A stretch of 52,056 nt of DNA from Gammaproteobacteria bacterium (GCA_015231435.1 JADGBN010000007.1:1-52056); one strand, 5' to 3'. Positions 21,197 to 35,367 are shown, counted from the stretch's first letter. Notes: generated by a model not told the origin, from the letters alone. Program-made: numbers and translations.

Positions 21197-22359
21197 GCCA
21201 CACCTCCTGCAGCATCAACCGCCTGTTGCGCCGCATCGGTCAGAGAAGCCGCAGCGATTATCGCCAAACTGCTCGCAGCCAGCAGCGCCCGCCCCGCCTC
21301 GGCACGGTTACCCTCAAGACGCACCACCACTGGCACGTTAACCCCAACCTCGGCAACCGCCGCAATAATTCCCTCGGCAATGAGATCACAACGGACAATA
21401 CCGCCAAAGATATTGACCAGAACCGAGCGTACCTTGCTGTCAGAAAGAATCAGTTTAAAAGCCTCGGCAACCCGCTCTTTGGTTGCCCCACCACCGACAT
21501 CAAGAAAGTTAGCCGGATTTCCTCCATGCAGCTTAATAATATCCATGGTACCCATCGCCAGCCCTGCCCCATTGACCATGCAACCAATATTGCCATCCAG
21601 AGCGACATAGTTTAAGTCCCACTGCGCCGCAGCCATCTCCCGCGCATCCTCCTGAGTAGGATCGTGAAGTTCACGCAGATCGGGATGTCGATAAAGGGCA
21701 TTACCGTCAATATTCACCTTGGCATCAAGACAGAGCAGATCACCTGCAGCGGTCACCACTAACGGATTAATCTCCAACAGTGAGAGATCCTGCTCATGAA
21801 AAAGACGACTTAAAGTGACAAAGAGCTGGCTGAACTGATTCACCTGTTTACCACTTAAACCCAAGGCGAATGCCAACGCCCGCCCCTGCCACGGCATCGC
21901 ACCGGTTAACGGATTAATGGTCATTTTAAGAATTTTGTCAGGTCTCTCTGCCGCGACCTTTTCAATCTCCATGCCCCCCTCGGTGGAGGCCATAAAGACC
22001 ACCCGACGTGAACTTCGATCGACCACCGCACCGAGATAGAGCTCGCGCTCAATCGCGCTACACGCCTCAACAAGAATTCGCGACACCGGCTGTCCTGCGG
22101 CATCTGTCTGGTAGGTCACCAGAGAGTTCCCCAGCCACTGCGTGGCAAACTGCGTCGCCTCCGCCACAGAGCTCACCAGTTTGACCCCGCCCGCCTTACC
22201 ACGCCCTCCCGCATGCACCTGGGTTTTAACCACCCAACGCTCACCACCCAGACGTTGAATGACGCTGGCAACCGCATCGGCGTTAGCAACAGCCTCTCCG
22301 GCGGGTACCGGCAATCCATAACGCGCTAATATCGCTTTGGCCTGATATTCATGCAAATT
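21193..22359 (-). CDS. sucC: Succinyl-CoA ligase beta subunit (ORF track start 22392; 'MNLHEYQAK' Met at 22359)
   Basis: '[20 protein letters not shown]', ATP-grasp, '[16 protein letters not shown]'. Confidence 0.97.
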   Translation of the reverse strand, partial: NLHEYQAKAILARYGLPVPAGEAVANADAVASVIQRLGGERWVVKTQVHAGGRGKAGGVKLVSSVAEATQFATQWLGNSLVTYQTDAAGQPVSRILVEACSAIERELYLGAVVDRSSRRVVFMASTEGGMEIEKVAAERPDKILKMTINPLTGAMPWQGRALAFALGLSGKQVNQFSQLFVTLSRLFHEQDLSLLEINPLVVTAAGDLLCLDAKVNIDGNALYRHPDLRELHDPTQEDAREMAAAQWDLNYVALDGNIGCMVNGAGLAMGTMDIIKLHGGNPANFLDVGGGATKERVAEAFKLILSDSKVRSVLVNIFGGIVRCDLIAEGIIAAVAEVGVNVPVVVRLEGNRAEAGRALLAASSLAIIAAASLTDAAQQAVDAAGGVA

Positions 22360-22413
22360 CATAAATAAACCTAAACTCCATTCAGGTGACAAATAAACTA
22401 GGAAAGGCGGCCG

Positions 22414-23694
22414 TTATAGCGCCGCCTGATGCGGTTTTAATAGCGGATTGATGCGTACCATTTTGACGCTGCTCTGGGTGCTCTGCACGATCTCAATCGG
22501 ATGCCCCTCAAGCAGCAGGCTGGTTCCGCCATCCGGAATCATCTCCAGATACTCGACAATCAGCCCATTGAGGGTTTTTGGCCCGTCCGTCGGCAGATGC
22601 CACTTAAGATAACGATTTAGATCGCGCACTGAAATACTGCAGTCAACCAACAGTGTGCCATCCTCCTGCGGATGAATATCGGGAACACTATCCGAAGGAT
22701 CGGTCGTGAATTCGCCAACAATCTCCTCTAAAATATCATCCAGTGCCACTAAGCCCTGAATATCACCATACTCATCCACCACCAGGGCAATTCGCTGCCG
22801 CCGCTTCTGAAAATTGTGTAGCTGCGTACTCAGCGGCGTCGCCTCGGGAATATAGTAGGTCTCATCAAGAATCTCGGTAAACATCTCTAGGGAGACCGCC
22901 TGTTTGCGCTGCAAAGCAAGGAAGTTGCGCAGATGAACAATACCCACCATATTATCGATATCGCCTCGATAGACCGGTAGTCGGGTATGCTGGCTATCCA
23001 TCAGTCCGTTTTCGATCTCCTCCCACGACGACGCGAGATCGATGCCGACAATCTCATTGCGGGGCACCATCACCTCCTCAACCGTCGCCTTCTCTAAATC
23101 AAGAATACCAATGAGCATCGACTGATAACGACGCGAAATGCGTGAACCCGCATCATTAACGATTGATCGCAACTCATCGTGACTCAGGCTATGACTCACC
23201 TGATCCGCTGCACTCACCCCAAAAGGGCGCAACAGCAAACTGACAATGCCGTTAATCATCCAGACAATCGGATAAAAGATCTTTAACAGCGGTTGCAACA
23301 GGAGTGTTGAAGGAAAGGCGATTAACTCAGGTTTTAGTGCCGCAAAGGTTTTCGGGGCAACTTCGGCAAAAATAAGAATAACCACCGTCAGCAGCAGCGT
23401 GGCCACCGCCACCCCGCTCTCACCTAACAGACGAATAGCTATAATTGTCGCAATCGCCGATGCAAGAATATTGACAAAGTTGTTACCCAGAAGAATGATG
23501 CCAATAAGGCGATCAGGGCGCTCCAGAAGCTTACCCGCACGCATCGCCCCGGGATGATGATGTTTAATCAGATGCCGCAGACGGTAGCGATTAAGACTTA
23601 ACAGGCTGGTCTCTGAGCTTGAAAAAAATGCCGAACAGCCGATGAGAAACAGCAGCAGGGCAAAGAGAACCTCCAGGGATATATCGTTCAGCAC
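22414..23694 (-). CDS. CNNM/HlyC-CorC family transporter (CorB/YfjD-like)
   Basis: DUF21 TM domain + CBS pair 'VEEVMVPRNEIVGID', 'IALVVDEYGDIQGLVALDDILEEIVGEF'. Confidence 0.93.
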   Translation of the reverse strand: MLNDISLEVLFALLLFLIGCSAFFSSSETSLLSLNRYRLRHLIKHHHPGAMRAGKLLERPDRLIGIILLGNNFVNILASAIATIIAIRLLGESGVAVATLLLTVVILIFAEVAPKTFAALKPELIAFPSTLLLQPLLKIFYPIVWMINGIVSLLLRPFGVSAADQVSHSLSHDELRSIVNDAGSRISRRYQSMLIGILDLEKATVEEVMVPRNEIVGIDLASSWEEIENGLMDSQHTRLPVYRGDIDNMVGIVHLRNFLALQRKQAVSLEMFTEILDETYYIPEATPLSTQLHNFQKRRQRIALVVDEYGDIQGLVALDDILEEIVGEFTTDPSDSVPDIHPQEDGTLLVDCSISVRDLNRYLKWHLPTDGPKTLNGLIVEYLEMIPDGGTSLLLEGHPIEIVQSTQSSVKMVRINPLLKPHQAAL

Positions 23695-23760
23695 GGTTTA
23701 ACAATCACATCTTTAGTAGTGACAGTTTCGACTCTATCCGCTGCATTAGTCATTCGCAAC

Positions 23761-24600
23761 TCACGCAAGCACAACCTCCAGCACAAATTTACTGCCAAAG
23801 TAGGCGACCATTAGCAACGCAAAACCAACCAGTGTCCAACGAATAGCGGTCCGCCCCCGCCAACCAAACTGCAGACGTCCCCAAAGCAGCAGGGCAAAAA
23901 CGACCCACGCAGTAATAGACAATATCGTTTTATGAACCAGATGTTGCTTGAAAATATCCTCAAGATAGGTAGCACCGGTCAGTAACGAAACAGAGAGCAG
24001 GATGTAGCCGATAGTAATTAACTGAAAAAGTAGCGACTCCATCGATTCCAGCGGCGGAAGCAGGCGAATTATACCCGCCAGACGCCGTTTTCTCAGGTGA
24101 TGATCCTGCAACGCCAGCAGCAGCGCCTGAAGCGCGGCGATCCCAAGAAGACTGTAGGAGAAGAGAGAGACCAGAATATGAAAATAGAGACCTCTCCCGG
24201 CAAGAATAACGCCTTTATCCCCCTCGGCAATGAAGAGCGACAACAGCAGCGCCATTATCGCAAAGGGAAAAGACATCAACCCCAGGTTTTCAATACTCTT
24301 AAACAGCGCAACGGTGATAATAATCAGATTCATCGTCCATGCGGTCAGGGAGAGCATGGCGTATAACGACAGTGACAGCAGCGTCGCGCCACCGTGGGGG
24401 TCGACAAGATGAATCTGATAGTAGAGTGAGACGCCATGCAGTGCGACAGCAGCGAGAGCAGCCGCCAAGCTGCCGTAACGCAACCGTTTAATCAGATGCT
24501 GACGATTCCCCCCCTCAATATGCTGCACCCGCAGATAGAGCGCTGCGAAGGCGAGCAGATAGAGGAGCAGCGCACTACCCTGAAAGAGCGGAAGCGTCAC
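23761..24600 (-). CDS. CcsA/YpjD-like cytochrome c assembly family inner-membrane protein
   Basis: 8-TM ORF with 'FHILVSLFSYSLLGIAALQALLLALQDHHL' and 'HKTILSITAWVVFALLLWGRLQFGWRGRTAIRWTLVGF'. Confidence 0.88.
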   Translation of the reverse strand: MTLPLFQGSALLLYLLAFAALYLRVQHIEGGNRQHLIKRLRYGSLAAALAAVALHGVSLYYQIHLVDPHGGATLLSLSLYAMLSLTAWTMNLIIITVALFKSIENLGLMSFPFAIMALLLSLFIAEGDKGVILAGRGLYFHILVSLFSYSLLGIAALQALLLALQDHHLRKRRLAGIIRLLPPLESMESLLFQLITIGYILLSVSLLTGATYLEDIFKQHLVHKTILSITAWVVFALLLWGRLQFGWRGRTAIRWTLVGFALLMVAYFGSKFVLEVVLA

Positions 24601-24703
24601 GAAAGGAGACCCCGAAAAGGGCGTAAGTATGCGGCAAAACGGGTGCCGGAAATTTGCTTCACAAGTTTCAAACTGTTTATCCGATCAATCCTTAGTGGTT
24701 AAC

Positions 24704-25012
24704 CTAATCTAGGGTAAAGAGGGTATCAAACTTGGAGTTCGCAAGCACCTGTAACAGACTTTTACCCGCCCCCCGCAAAATTACCCTATCACTGCGATTT
24801 CCTGCATGTTCACGCAGCAGTAACAACATCCCCAAGGCTGAACTATCGATACTGTCAGCAGCACTTAACTCAACGACAAAATGGGCGCTCTTGGGGCTAC
24901 TCTCATAAGCATCACGAAACGCTTTATGAACCCCAAAATCAAAATGACCGGTTATTCTAATCGTCACCTCATCCTTATTATCGGAGAAACTGGTGGTTAA
25001 CGGCATACGCAT
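24704..25012 (-). CDS. STAS domain protein (anti-sigma factor antagonist-like)
   Basis: 'FVVELSAADSIDSSALGMLLLLREHAG' STAS phospho-serine loop. Confidence 0.88.
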   Translation of the reverse strand: MRMPLTTSFSDNKDEVTIRITGHFDFGVHKAFRDAYESSPKSAHFVVELSAADSIDSSALGMLLLLREHAGNRSDRVILRGAGKSLLQVLANSKFDTLFTLD

Positions 25013-25063
25013 TCCTTCCCAAGAGTTAATTCAATCGATGTTCTATAGTCGCAATAATAACAG

Positions 25064-25813
25064 CTATTGTCCATACCCGGAGGTGGCAGCCGCAAGAATC
25101 TGTTCGGCAAGCAGGAGATCAGCCGGCAGGGTTACCTTCAAATTACTGCTTTTTCCCAGCACCAGCGCTGGCCGCAGACCTAAATACTCCACCGCCGAAG
25201 CGTCATCGGTCACCGCAACGCCGGCAGCCTGCACCGCCACCAGCGCCTGTTGCAAAAGCTGCAGACGAAACATCTGCGGTGTCAGTGCCCGCCACAGGTG
25301 ACTTCTATCCACCGTCGCCACCACCTCAGCCCGATCATTGGCACGTTTCAGGGTATCGGCAACGGGAGATGCCAGCAGCCCCCCGACTGGATGGTTGGTT
25401 AAGGTGATGATCAGCCGTTCAAGATCACCCTCACTTAAGCAGGGGCGTGCCGCATCATGGATTAGTACCCAATCCTGCGCTTGTCCCTGCTGCGACACAA
25501 TGTAAGTCAACGCATTTGCCACCGACAGCGAACGCTCTGCACCCCCCGTGCAGCAGTGCAGCTTGGCGTGGGAGATCGCCAATTGAGGCCAGTAGGGATC
25601 GTTGGCAGCCAACACCAGCACCACCGCATCAACCAGCGGTGATGCTAAAAAGGGTGCCAATGTTCGATGCAGCAGCGGCTTCCCAGCCAGCGACAAGTAC
25701 TGCTTGGGCAGCTCACTACCCATGCGTTTACCGACACCTGCGGCGACAACCACGGCCCAACGCCGTGGCGCGACCGTACCCCATGAGTTTGCAAGCGGCG
25801 ACATTAACGACAA
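25064..25813 (-). CDS. ispD: 2-C-methyl-D-erythritol 4-phosphate cytidylyltransferase
   Basis: 'VVVAAGVGKRMGSELPKQYLSLAGKPLL', 'VLIHDAARPCLSEGDL'. Confidence 0.96.
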   Translation of the reverse strand: MSLMSPLANSWGTVAPRRWAVVVAAGVGKRMGSELPKQYLSLAGKPLLHRTLAPFLASPLVDAVVLVLAANDPYWPQLAISHAKLHCCTGGAERSLSVANALTYIVSQQGQAQDWVLIHDAARPCLSEGDLERLIITLTNHPVGGLLASPVADTLKRANDRAEVVATVDRSHLWRALTPQMFRLQLLQQALVAVQAAGVAVTDDASAVEYLGLRPALVLGKSSNLKVTLPADLLLAEQILAAATSGYGQ

Positions 25814-26107
25814 CTACTCTGGTGCCGCTTGTGGCTCAATAACCTGATAGAAGGTCTCATCACTGCGAACCATCCCTAATTCACTGCGGGCACGCTCCTC
25901 AATCGCCTCGCGTCCATGCTTGAGGTTATTCACCTCTGGCTCTAGCTCCTGATTGCGCTCCTGCAGGCGCTGGTTCTCCTCCTGCTGCGTTTCGACCTGT
26001 CCGTTTAGCTGTAACAGCCGCAGCACTCCGCCATTACCAAACCAGAAACGATATTGAAGCGCTACCAACAACACAATTAACAGTAGCAGCAGATAGCGGC
26101 GCATCAA
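25814..26107 (-). CDS. ftsB: Cell division protein FtsB
   Basis: N-terminal TM + coiled coil 'RFWFGNGGVLRLLQLNGQVETQQEENQRLQERNQELEPEVNNLKHGREAIEERARSELGMV'. Confidence 0.93.
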   Translation of the reverse strand: MMRRYLLLLLIVLLVALQYRFWFGNGGVLRLLQLNGQVETQQEENQRLQERNQELEPEVNNLKHGREAIEERARSELGMVRSDETFYQVIEPQAAPE

Positions 26108-26125
26108 GGCGAACCGTTCCCTCGT

Positions 26126-27433
<1,308 letters not shown>

Positions 27434-27451
27434 TCATTTGGGTTAAGGTAA

Positions 27452-27488
27452 GAGAAAAGCGCAGCGCCAGAATAACCTGTCACTGCGC
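27452..27488 (-). terminator. Possible terminator/attenuator hairpin between kdsA and eno
   Basis: minus strand gcgcag-tga-cag-gttatt-ctg-gcg-ctgcgc followed by ttttctctt. Confidence 0.45.
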
Positions 27489-27499
27489 ATCATAATTAA

Positions 27500-29984
<2,485 letters not shown>

Positions 29985-30065
29985 TTATCTCCCGCACTGA
30001 CGCAGACAATCTTATGTTGACAGATCTGCGCCGGGGGCAAAAAAATGATTAAAGCTGAAGAATCA

Positions 30066-30092
30066 GCAAGGGTGCTATTCTCACCCTTTTTA
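30066..30092. terminator. Hairpin with T-tract in pyrG-tsaB gap
   Basis: aagggtg-ctattct-cacccttttt; adjacent smaller hairpin gctga-agaa-tcagc. Confidence 0.45.
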
Positions 30093-30162
30093 GTGGCTAA
30101 TTCAATCGTCACGCAGAGTAACTTAGTCGCGCCGCACCCCTTTACCAGAAGGTAAAAAGAGT

Positions 30163-30849
30163 TTACGCAACGCTCACAACCTTGTTGCGCAGATAGAGCG
30201 GCAAGGCAGTGAATGGCGTCTGCAAAACGGCATCACCCTGCTGCTGATAGCGCATCGCCGCAAGCGCGGCGACAGCGGCTGCCTCGGGATGAAGAGAGGC
30301 GTTAACCCCCCGCAAACGCGCTGCGAGGCGCTGTTGCAACAATACCCCATCGCGCTGCCAACCGCTACCGACGCCAAACCACTCACCGCTTACCGGCAAC
30401 TCTGCTACAGCGGCTGGGGTCACCGCCGCCTCAATAATAGTCTCCACGGTTGTCGGGCTATAGCAATACCCCCCCCAATAGAGCTCACCCATGCGTGCAT
30501 CAAAGGCGGTTAACTGGTTCGCTTCACCGCTTAAACGATAACCTTGCAGGCCCAACGCCTGAAGTGTCGAAACGGGCAGCAGCGGCAAATTACAGCTAAA
30601 GGCCAGCCCTTGTGCCACCGCAGTAGCGATACGAATACCGGTAAAACCACCGGGGCCGGCACCAAAAGCGATCATGTCACACTGGTTTAAGGACCACTCT
30701 GCAGCGGTTAATAACCGCTCCAGCTGCGGCAGCAGCAGCTGTGTATGCTGTCGCGGCGCAATCTCCAACCAGCTGGCGACTAGCGTTCCATCCTGCCACA
30801 ACGCTAGGGAGCAGGCATCCCCCGAACTCTCTAAAGCGACAATACGCAT
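30163..30849 (-). CDS. tsaB: tRNA threonylcarbamoyladenosine biosynthesis protein TsaB
   Basis: 'ALESSGDACSLALW', 'FGAGPGGFTGIRIATAVAQGLAF'. Confidence 0.95.
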   Translation of the reverse strand: MRIVALESSGDACSLALWQDGTLVASWLEIAPRQHTQLLLPQLERLLTAAEWSLNQCDMIAFGAGPGGFTGIRIATAVAQGLAFSCNLPLLPVSTLQALGLQGYRLSGEANQLTAFDARMGELYWGGYCYSPTTVETIIEAAVTPAAVAELPVSGEWFGVGSGWQRDGVLLQQRLAARLRGVNASLHPEAAAVAALAAMRYQQQGDAVLQTPFTALPLYLRNKVVSVA

Positions 30850-31913
30850 GTATCACTAACCTCGTCCGCTTCAGGTTTCGGCCAGGAGGTGAGAATGGCA
30901 TTAACCATGGTTGCCAGCGGTATCGCAAAAAAGACGCCCCAAAAACCCCACAAGCCACCGAAAAAGAGAACCGCAACTATAATCGCAACCGGATGCAAAT
31001 TGACCACTTCAGAGAAGAGCAACGGCACCAAAATATTGCCATCAAGCGCCTGAATTACGGCGTAGATCCCCAGTAACCAGCCAAACTCACTGCTCCATCC
31101 CCACTGAAAGTAGGCGACAGCGGCGACTGGAATGGTCACCAGAGCCGCCCCGACATAGGGGATAACCACCGAAAGCCCGACCAAAACCGCAAGAAGAAGC
31201 GCGTACTTCAAATTAAGAATGGCAAAGGCGATATAAGTCACTACGCCGACAATAACAATCTCCCAAAACTTGCCACGCACATAGTTACCAATCTGCTGAT
31301 CCACCTCGCTCCAGACGGCCGTTATCAGATCGCGTTTTTGCGGCAGAAAGCTGACACTCCAACAGAGAATCCGCTCTTTATCCTTAAGAAAAAAGAAGAC
31401 CAGCATCGGCACCAGAATAAGATAGACCAGCAGGGTGATTAAACCCGGAATCGATGCCAGTGAAAAACTTAGTAACCCCTGACCGGACATCGCAATTTCG
31501 CGCTGTAAGCTCCGTACCACGGTATTAAAGTCCTCCTCGCTAACCATCGGCAGATTCTGAATAATGCCTAAAATCTTGATTTGTGCCAAATTCAGGTAGT
31601 TGGGCACCTCACGAATCAGTTCCCCAAGTTGCCGCCACATCAGCGGGCCAAGGAAGATAAAGATAAAAACAAGAAAGTTCATAAAAACAAGAAAAACCAG
31701 CAGCACCACTGACAGCCGGTTACTCCCTTTGCGTGAGAGAAAATGAACCACCCCCTCCAGCAGGTAGGCGATCACGATGCTGGCAAAAACCGGCATGAGC
31801 ATCTTCCCCAAAAGCAGCACAGCGCTAAAGATAAGGGTGAGAATAACCAACATGAGCACGAGTTGCGGATCGGAAAAATTACGGTCAAACCAGAGACGAA
31901 TCAACTTAAACAT
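30831..31913 (-). CDS. AI-2E family transporter / PerM-like permease
   Basis: 8-TM ORF, 'GLSVVIPYVGAALVTIPVAAVAY', 'ALDGNILVPLLFSEVVNLHPVAIIVAVLFFGGLWGFWGVFFAIPLA'. Confidence 0.92.
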   Translation of the reverse strand: MFKLIRLWFDRNFSDPQLVLMLVILTLIFSAVLLLGKMLMPVFASIVIAYLLEGVVHFLSRKGSNRLSVVLLVFLVFMNFLVFIFIFLGPLMWRQLGELIREVPNYLNLAQIKILGIIQNLPMVSEEDFNTVVRSLQREIAMSGQGLLSFSLASIPGLITLLVYLILVPMLVFFFLKDKERILCWSVSFLPQKRDLITAVWSEVDQQIGNYVRGKFWEIVIVGVVTYIAFAILNLKYALLLAVLVGLSVVIPYVGAALVTIPVAAVAYFQWGWSSEFGWLLGIYAVIQALDGNILVPLLFSEVVNLHPVAIIVAVLFFGGLWGFWGVFFAIPLATMVNAILTSWPKPEADEVSDTCVLSL

Positions 31914-31942
31914 GGTTTTATCAGCTATCTGTAAATTTAAAG

Positions 31943-32332
31943 TTATGACGACGAATGGGGCGTGACAGCCGACAGTTTGCGATAGTGACGCTGAAACAGC
32001 TGCTCGAGATCATCAATCACCGCTGACGCATCACGACCCTGCATGAGGTGTTGGGTCATTAGCTCTGAAGTTTCATGCAGCAGATCATCTCGGTTAATCA
32101 TATAGAAGGAGAGCGACAGACGTTTAATGGCACCTATGACACTCTCGGTCTCAGGGCGGGCGATCTCTTTTGGGTCAGGCACCTGCGCCTGCACCTGACA
32201 ATTGCGGCTCTGGAGAAACTCGGCATAGCTTAACAGCATCTGCTGATCAGCATCGCAAAGTTGTCGAAATAGTGTTAGCAGCTGCTGCTCGGTCGCCGAG
32301 GGGCGGCGCTGCATTGCCGTCATAGGTAGCAC
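31943..32332 (-). CDS. Conserved hypothetical protein directly downstream of a LysR gene
   Basis: 129 aa ORF immediately following the LysR stop; 'ESVIGAIKRLSLSFYMINRDDLLHETSELMTQHLMQGRDASAVIDDLEQLF'. Confidence 0.7.
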   Translation of the reverse strand: MLPMTAMQRRPSATEQQLLTLFRQLCDADQQMLLSYAEFLQSRNCQVQAQVPDPKEIARPETESVIGAIKRLSLSFYMINRDDLLHETSELMTQHLMQGRDASAVIDDLEQLFQRHYRKLSAVTPHSSS

Positions 32333-33259
32333 TTAACGCTTCACTCCCCGCTTTTTCTTTATCCCCGCTTCGATACAGTAGTTTTGAATAAAATCGAGGA
32401 GTTTATCCATCACCTTCATACGAAACTTCTGTTTTTTATGGACAATGGTAAAGGGGCGCTCAATCGGGATTGCCAGATCAATCGCCACCAACGTTTTTAG
32501 CGCCAGCTCCTTGGCAATGGTCGCCTCCGAGAGCAGAGAGATCCCCATGCCTGCCTCCACTGCACCCTTAACCGCCTCGGGACTACCCAACTCCATCGCC
32601 ACATTAATTTTATCCAAATCAGCACCGGCGGCAATTAGCGCCTCCATCATCACCTCACGCGTTCCCGAACCCTCCTCGCGACAGATACAGGGGTACTCGA
32701 CAAGAACCTCAATCGGTGCCACCTTCAATTTGGCAAGGGGGTGGTTGGTCGGCACCACCAGCACCATCTTGTCCATACGGCAGATATCGACCACCAGACT
32801 CTTGTTATTCACTGGCGACTCAACCACACCGAGGTCAATGATGTTGTTTTCGATCATCGCGACAATATTCTCCGAGTTGGAGACTTGCAGACGAATCGAG
32901 ACATCGGGAAAAATCGCCTTAAAATTACCCAGCAGAGAGGGCAGCATATACTCGGCAATTGAGGTACTCGCACCCAGCAGCAACACGCCGCTAACATTTC
33001 CCGTCAGATTGCGTACCGCATCCTCCATTTCGGCATAGAGGGTGAAGATGCCATCCGCATGGCGGTAGACCGCCTCTCCCGCCGCCGTCAGGTTAATGCG
33101 ATTATGGGTACGATCGAAAAGGCGGGTATTAAAGTAGTCCTCCAGCTGTCGCACCTGAAAGGTCACTGCAGGTTGCGTCATATGTAACTGATCTGCCGCT
33201 TTGGTAAAACTTAACGTCTTGGCAACGGTGTAGAATACCTGCAATCTTCTGTCTGCCAC
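32333..33259 (-). CDS. LysR-family transcriptional regulator (CbbR/CysB-like)
   Basis: HTH 'FYTVAKTLSFTKAADQLHMTQPAVTFQVRQLEDYFNTRLFDR'; LysR substrate-binding domain. Confidence 0.93.
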   Translation of the reverse strand: MADRRLQVFYTVAKTLSFTKAADQLHMTQPAVTFQVRQLEDYFNTRLFDRTHNRINLTAAGEAVYRHADGIFTLYAEMEDAVRNLTGNVSGVLLLGASTSIAEYMLPSLLGNFKAIFPDVSIRLQVSNSENIVAMIENNIIDLGVVESPVNNKSLVVDICRMDKMVLVVPTNHPLAKLKVAPIEVLVEYPCICREEGSGTREVMMEALIAAGADLDKINVAMELGSPEAVKGAVEAGMGISLLSEATIAKELALKTLVAIDLAIPIERPFTIVHKKQKFRMKVMDKLLDFIQNYCIEAGIKKKRGVKR

Positions 33260-33433
33260 CTCTACTCTCCTCAGATATATTCCAGATCCGTTTTATTTTC
33301 GCGATTATGCTCGCTACATAAGCCGCAGTTTGGGGCAGCACAAGCGTCACCTGCCAAGAGCTGTGATTATAGAAGATACTTATGGGGTGTAAAGATTATT
33401 TTTAGGTAAAAGAGCCGCCATCCTTTAAGAAAA

Positions 33434-33862
33434 CTATAATTGGCGCAACCTTTCCAGATAGAGCAGCGGTTCAATGGCAACGCCACTGCGCTGCTGCTGC
33501 CAGAGCGTCTCCGCCAATACCTCAAGCATCAGATGCTCCGCCGCGTGATCGCCCTGTAAACGCTGCTGTAACTGGGCATAGATCTGCGCCACCCCGGGCG
33601 GCTTGTCGGTACGGATCTGATCCTGCAGCGCCAGATGCAGCCCCATATGCAAATAGGGGTTGCTCTGCCCCTGTTCGGGAGGAAACTCCGCCTCCAGCAG
33701 CGCCTCCCCCCCCGCAATAATCGCATGATACTCAGGATGCAGTGCCACAACCGCAACCACCTGCTGCTGTAAGGGGGTTAGCGGTTCACCCCGCTGCGCA
33801 CCTTGCCAGCTCTCAAAATAGAAACGCCGCTGCGCCTGACGATTTAGATACTCCATGAACAC
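33434..33862 (-). CDS. DUF1841-like conserved protein
   Basis: 'HPEYHAIIAGGEALLEAEFPPEQGQSNPYLHMGLHLALQDQIRTDKPPG'. Confidence 0.8.
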   Translation of the reverse strand: MFMEYLNRQAQRRFYFESWQGAQRGEPLTPLQQQVVAVVALHPEYHAIIAGGEALLEAEFPPEQGQSNPYLHMGLHLALQDQIRTDKPPGVAQIYAQLQQRLQGDHAAEHLMLEVLAETLWQQQRSGVAIEPLLYLERLRQL

Positions 33863-33940
33863 TCCTCAACGCTGCAAATAGCCCCGCATTATGCCTGAGT
33901 GACAAAAAAAGATGCAATTACCCCCCCAGACTGGTAACTT

Positions 33941-35155
33941 GTGCGCATGAAACGACTCCTCTTGCTGCTCACACTGCCGCTTACACTGCAACTTTACGGC
34001 TGCAGCCATCAACCCCTAGGAGAGGGCGATCTCCCCTATCCGCCGCAACGCGAGGCAGAAGTCGGCGATATTCTGCACCTGCGCAGCGGCTATTACCTTG
34101 ACCGGCAGCGCCTGTTACAAAATATCGTTCACTCGCCCCTTGTCTATGTTGGTGAACTTCACGACAACCCTGCCTCACATCAGTTAGAGCTCGATATTGT
34201 CACCGCAGTTAACCATGCGCACCCAAACAACACCGCAATTGGGTTAGAGATGTTTAGCCACAGCCAGCAGCCGGTACTCAATCGCTGGATTGCCGGAGAG
34301 CTTGATGAGCGTGCTTTTTTAAAAGAGAGCCAATGGTATAGCCGTGGCTGGGGATCGTCATTTGATCACTACCGTGCGTTGCTTAACTTTGCCCGCGAGG
34401 CGCAGATCCCGCTTATCGCCCTAAATCATGACAAAAACAGCGACCCTGCCACTGATCCCGAAATTGATTTAAACGACCCCTATCACCAGGCGATGGTGAA
34501 GGCCATTCTCGGCGGCCATGATGGCCAAGATGCGCAGACGCTGCCACGTTTTCACTACCAGCAGAGTCGCTGGGATGAGACGATGGCAGCAACCATTGTC
34601 GCCTATCTGCAACAGCAGCCGCAGCAACATCTGGTCATTGTCGCCGGCGCCTGGCATGTGGAGTACGGCTTTGGTATTCCGCGTCGTGTCTTTCGCCGCC
34701 TCCCCATCCCCTACAGCATTATTAGCAGCCGCACCATTGAAGTGGCGGCAGGGCGTGAACCCCGCCTGATGCAGGTTGACCTGCCACAGTTTCCCATGCC
34801 TGCTGCTGACTATCTTGTCTATCAACGTTATGAGGCAGAAAAACGTCAGGAGGCACGACTTGGCGTTGCTTTTGAGCCACAGAGCGAAGTCACCACCGCT
34901 GCAGATCCCGTATTAACTGGCGGACTGCGGGTCACTAAAATCGTCCCTGGCTCGGCGGCGGCAGCAGCGGGCGTACTGCCCGACGATAGACTGCTTAAAC
35001 TCGGTGATGCTGCACTTAACGAATCCTTTGATCTGCTCTATGAGGTAAAAAGTTACAGCATGGGGGATCAGACGACGCTCACCGTCCAGCGGCAGGGAGA
35101 GATCTTCACCCTGCCCATCACCTTCACCCCGGATAACAGCCGTCATCCCCAGTAA
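33941..35155 (+). CDS. ChaN-family lipoprotein with C-terminal PDZ domain
   Basis: lipobox 'LQLYGCSHQ'; 'VYVGELHDNPASHQLELDIV', 'AGAWHVEYGFGIPRRV'; PDZ 'LRVTKIVPGSAAAAAGVLPDDRLLKLG'. Start GTG 33941 or ATG 33947. Confidence 0.88.
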   Translation: MRMKRLLLLLTLPLTLQLYGCSHQPLGEGDLPYPPQREAEVGDILHLRSGYYLDRQRLLQNIVHSPLVYVGELHDNPASHQLELDIVTAVNHAHPNNTAIGLEMFSHSQQPVLNRWIAGELDERAFLKESQWYSRGWGSSFDHYRALLNFAREAQIPLIALNHDKNSDPATDPEIDLNDPYHQAMVKAILGGHDGQDAQTLPRFHYQQSRWDETMAATIVAYLQQQPQQHLVIVAGAWHVEYGFGIPRRVFRRLPIPYSIISSRTIEVAAGREPRLMQVDLPQFPMPAADYLVYQRYEAEKRQEARLGVAFEPQSEVTTAADPVLTGGLRVTKIVPGSAAAAAGVLPDDRLLKLGDAALNESFDLLYEVKSYSMGDQTTLTVQRQGEIFTLPITFTPDNSRHPQ

Positions 35156-35202
35156 AAGAGTGACCATTGCCATGACTCTGATATAATCGGCAGCGATTAA
35201 TC

Positions 35203-35328
35203 GACCCAAAATTATTGGAAACTCAGGTAGGCGGTAAAGGCAAGAGTCCCATGAGCTTAGACAACCTAAGTGATTGAGGTGAGCGACTGAAGCCAGCGAC
35301 CCTGCAATTTCAACTAGAAAGGGTATAA
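35203..35328 (-). repeat. Dispersed intergenic MITE/REP-like element, copy A (reverse orientation)
   Basis: reverse complement ~75-80% identical by eye to 39938-40063; imperfect terminal inverted repeats; conserved central hairpin. Confidence 0.85.
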
Positions 35329-35367
35329 ATCTCTTTACTTTATAATTTACTTGGTTATAGTCCGTCC

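Noticed and set aside
33260-33433. LysR upstream region considered as a riboswitch or divergent promoter
   Set aside because: Both neighbours are on the minus strand and no convincing conserved structure was seen
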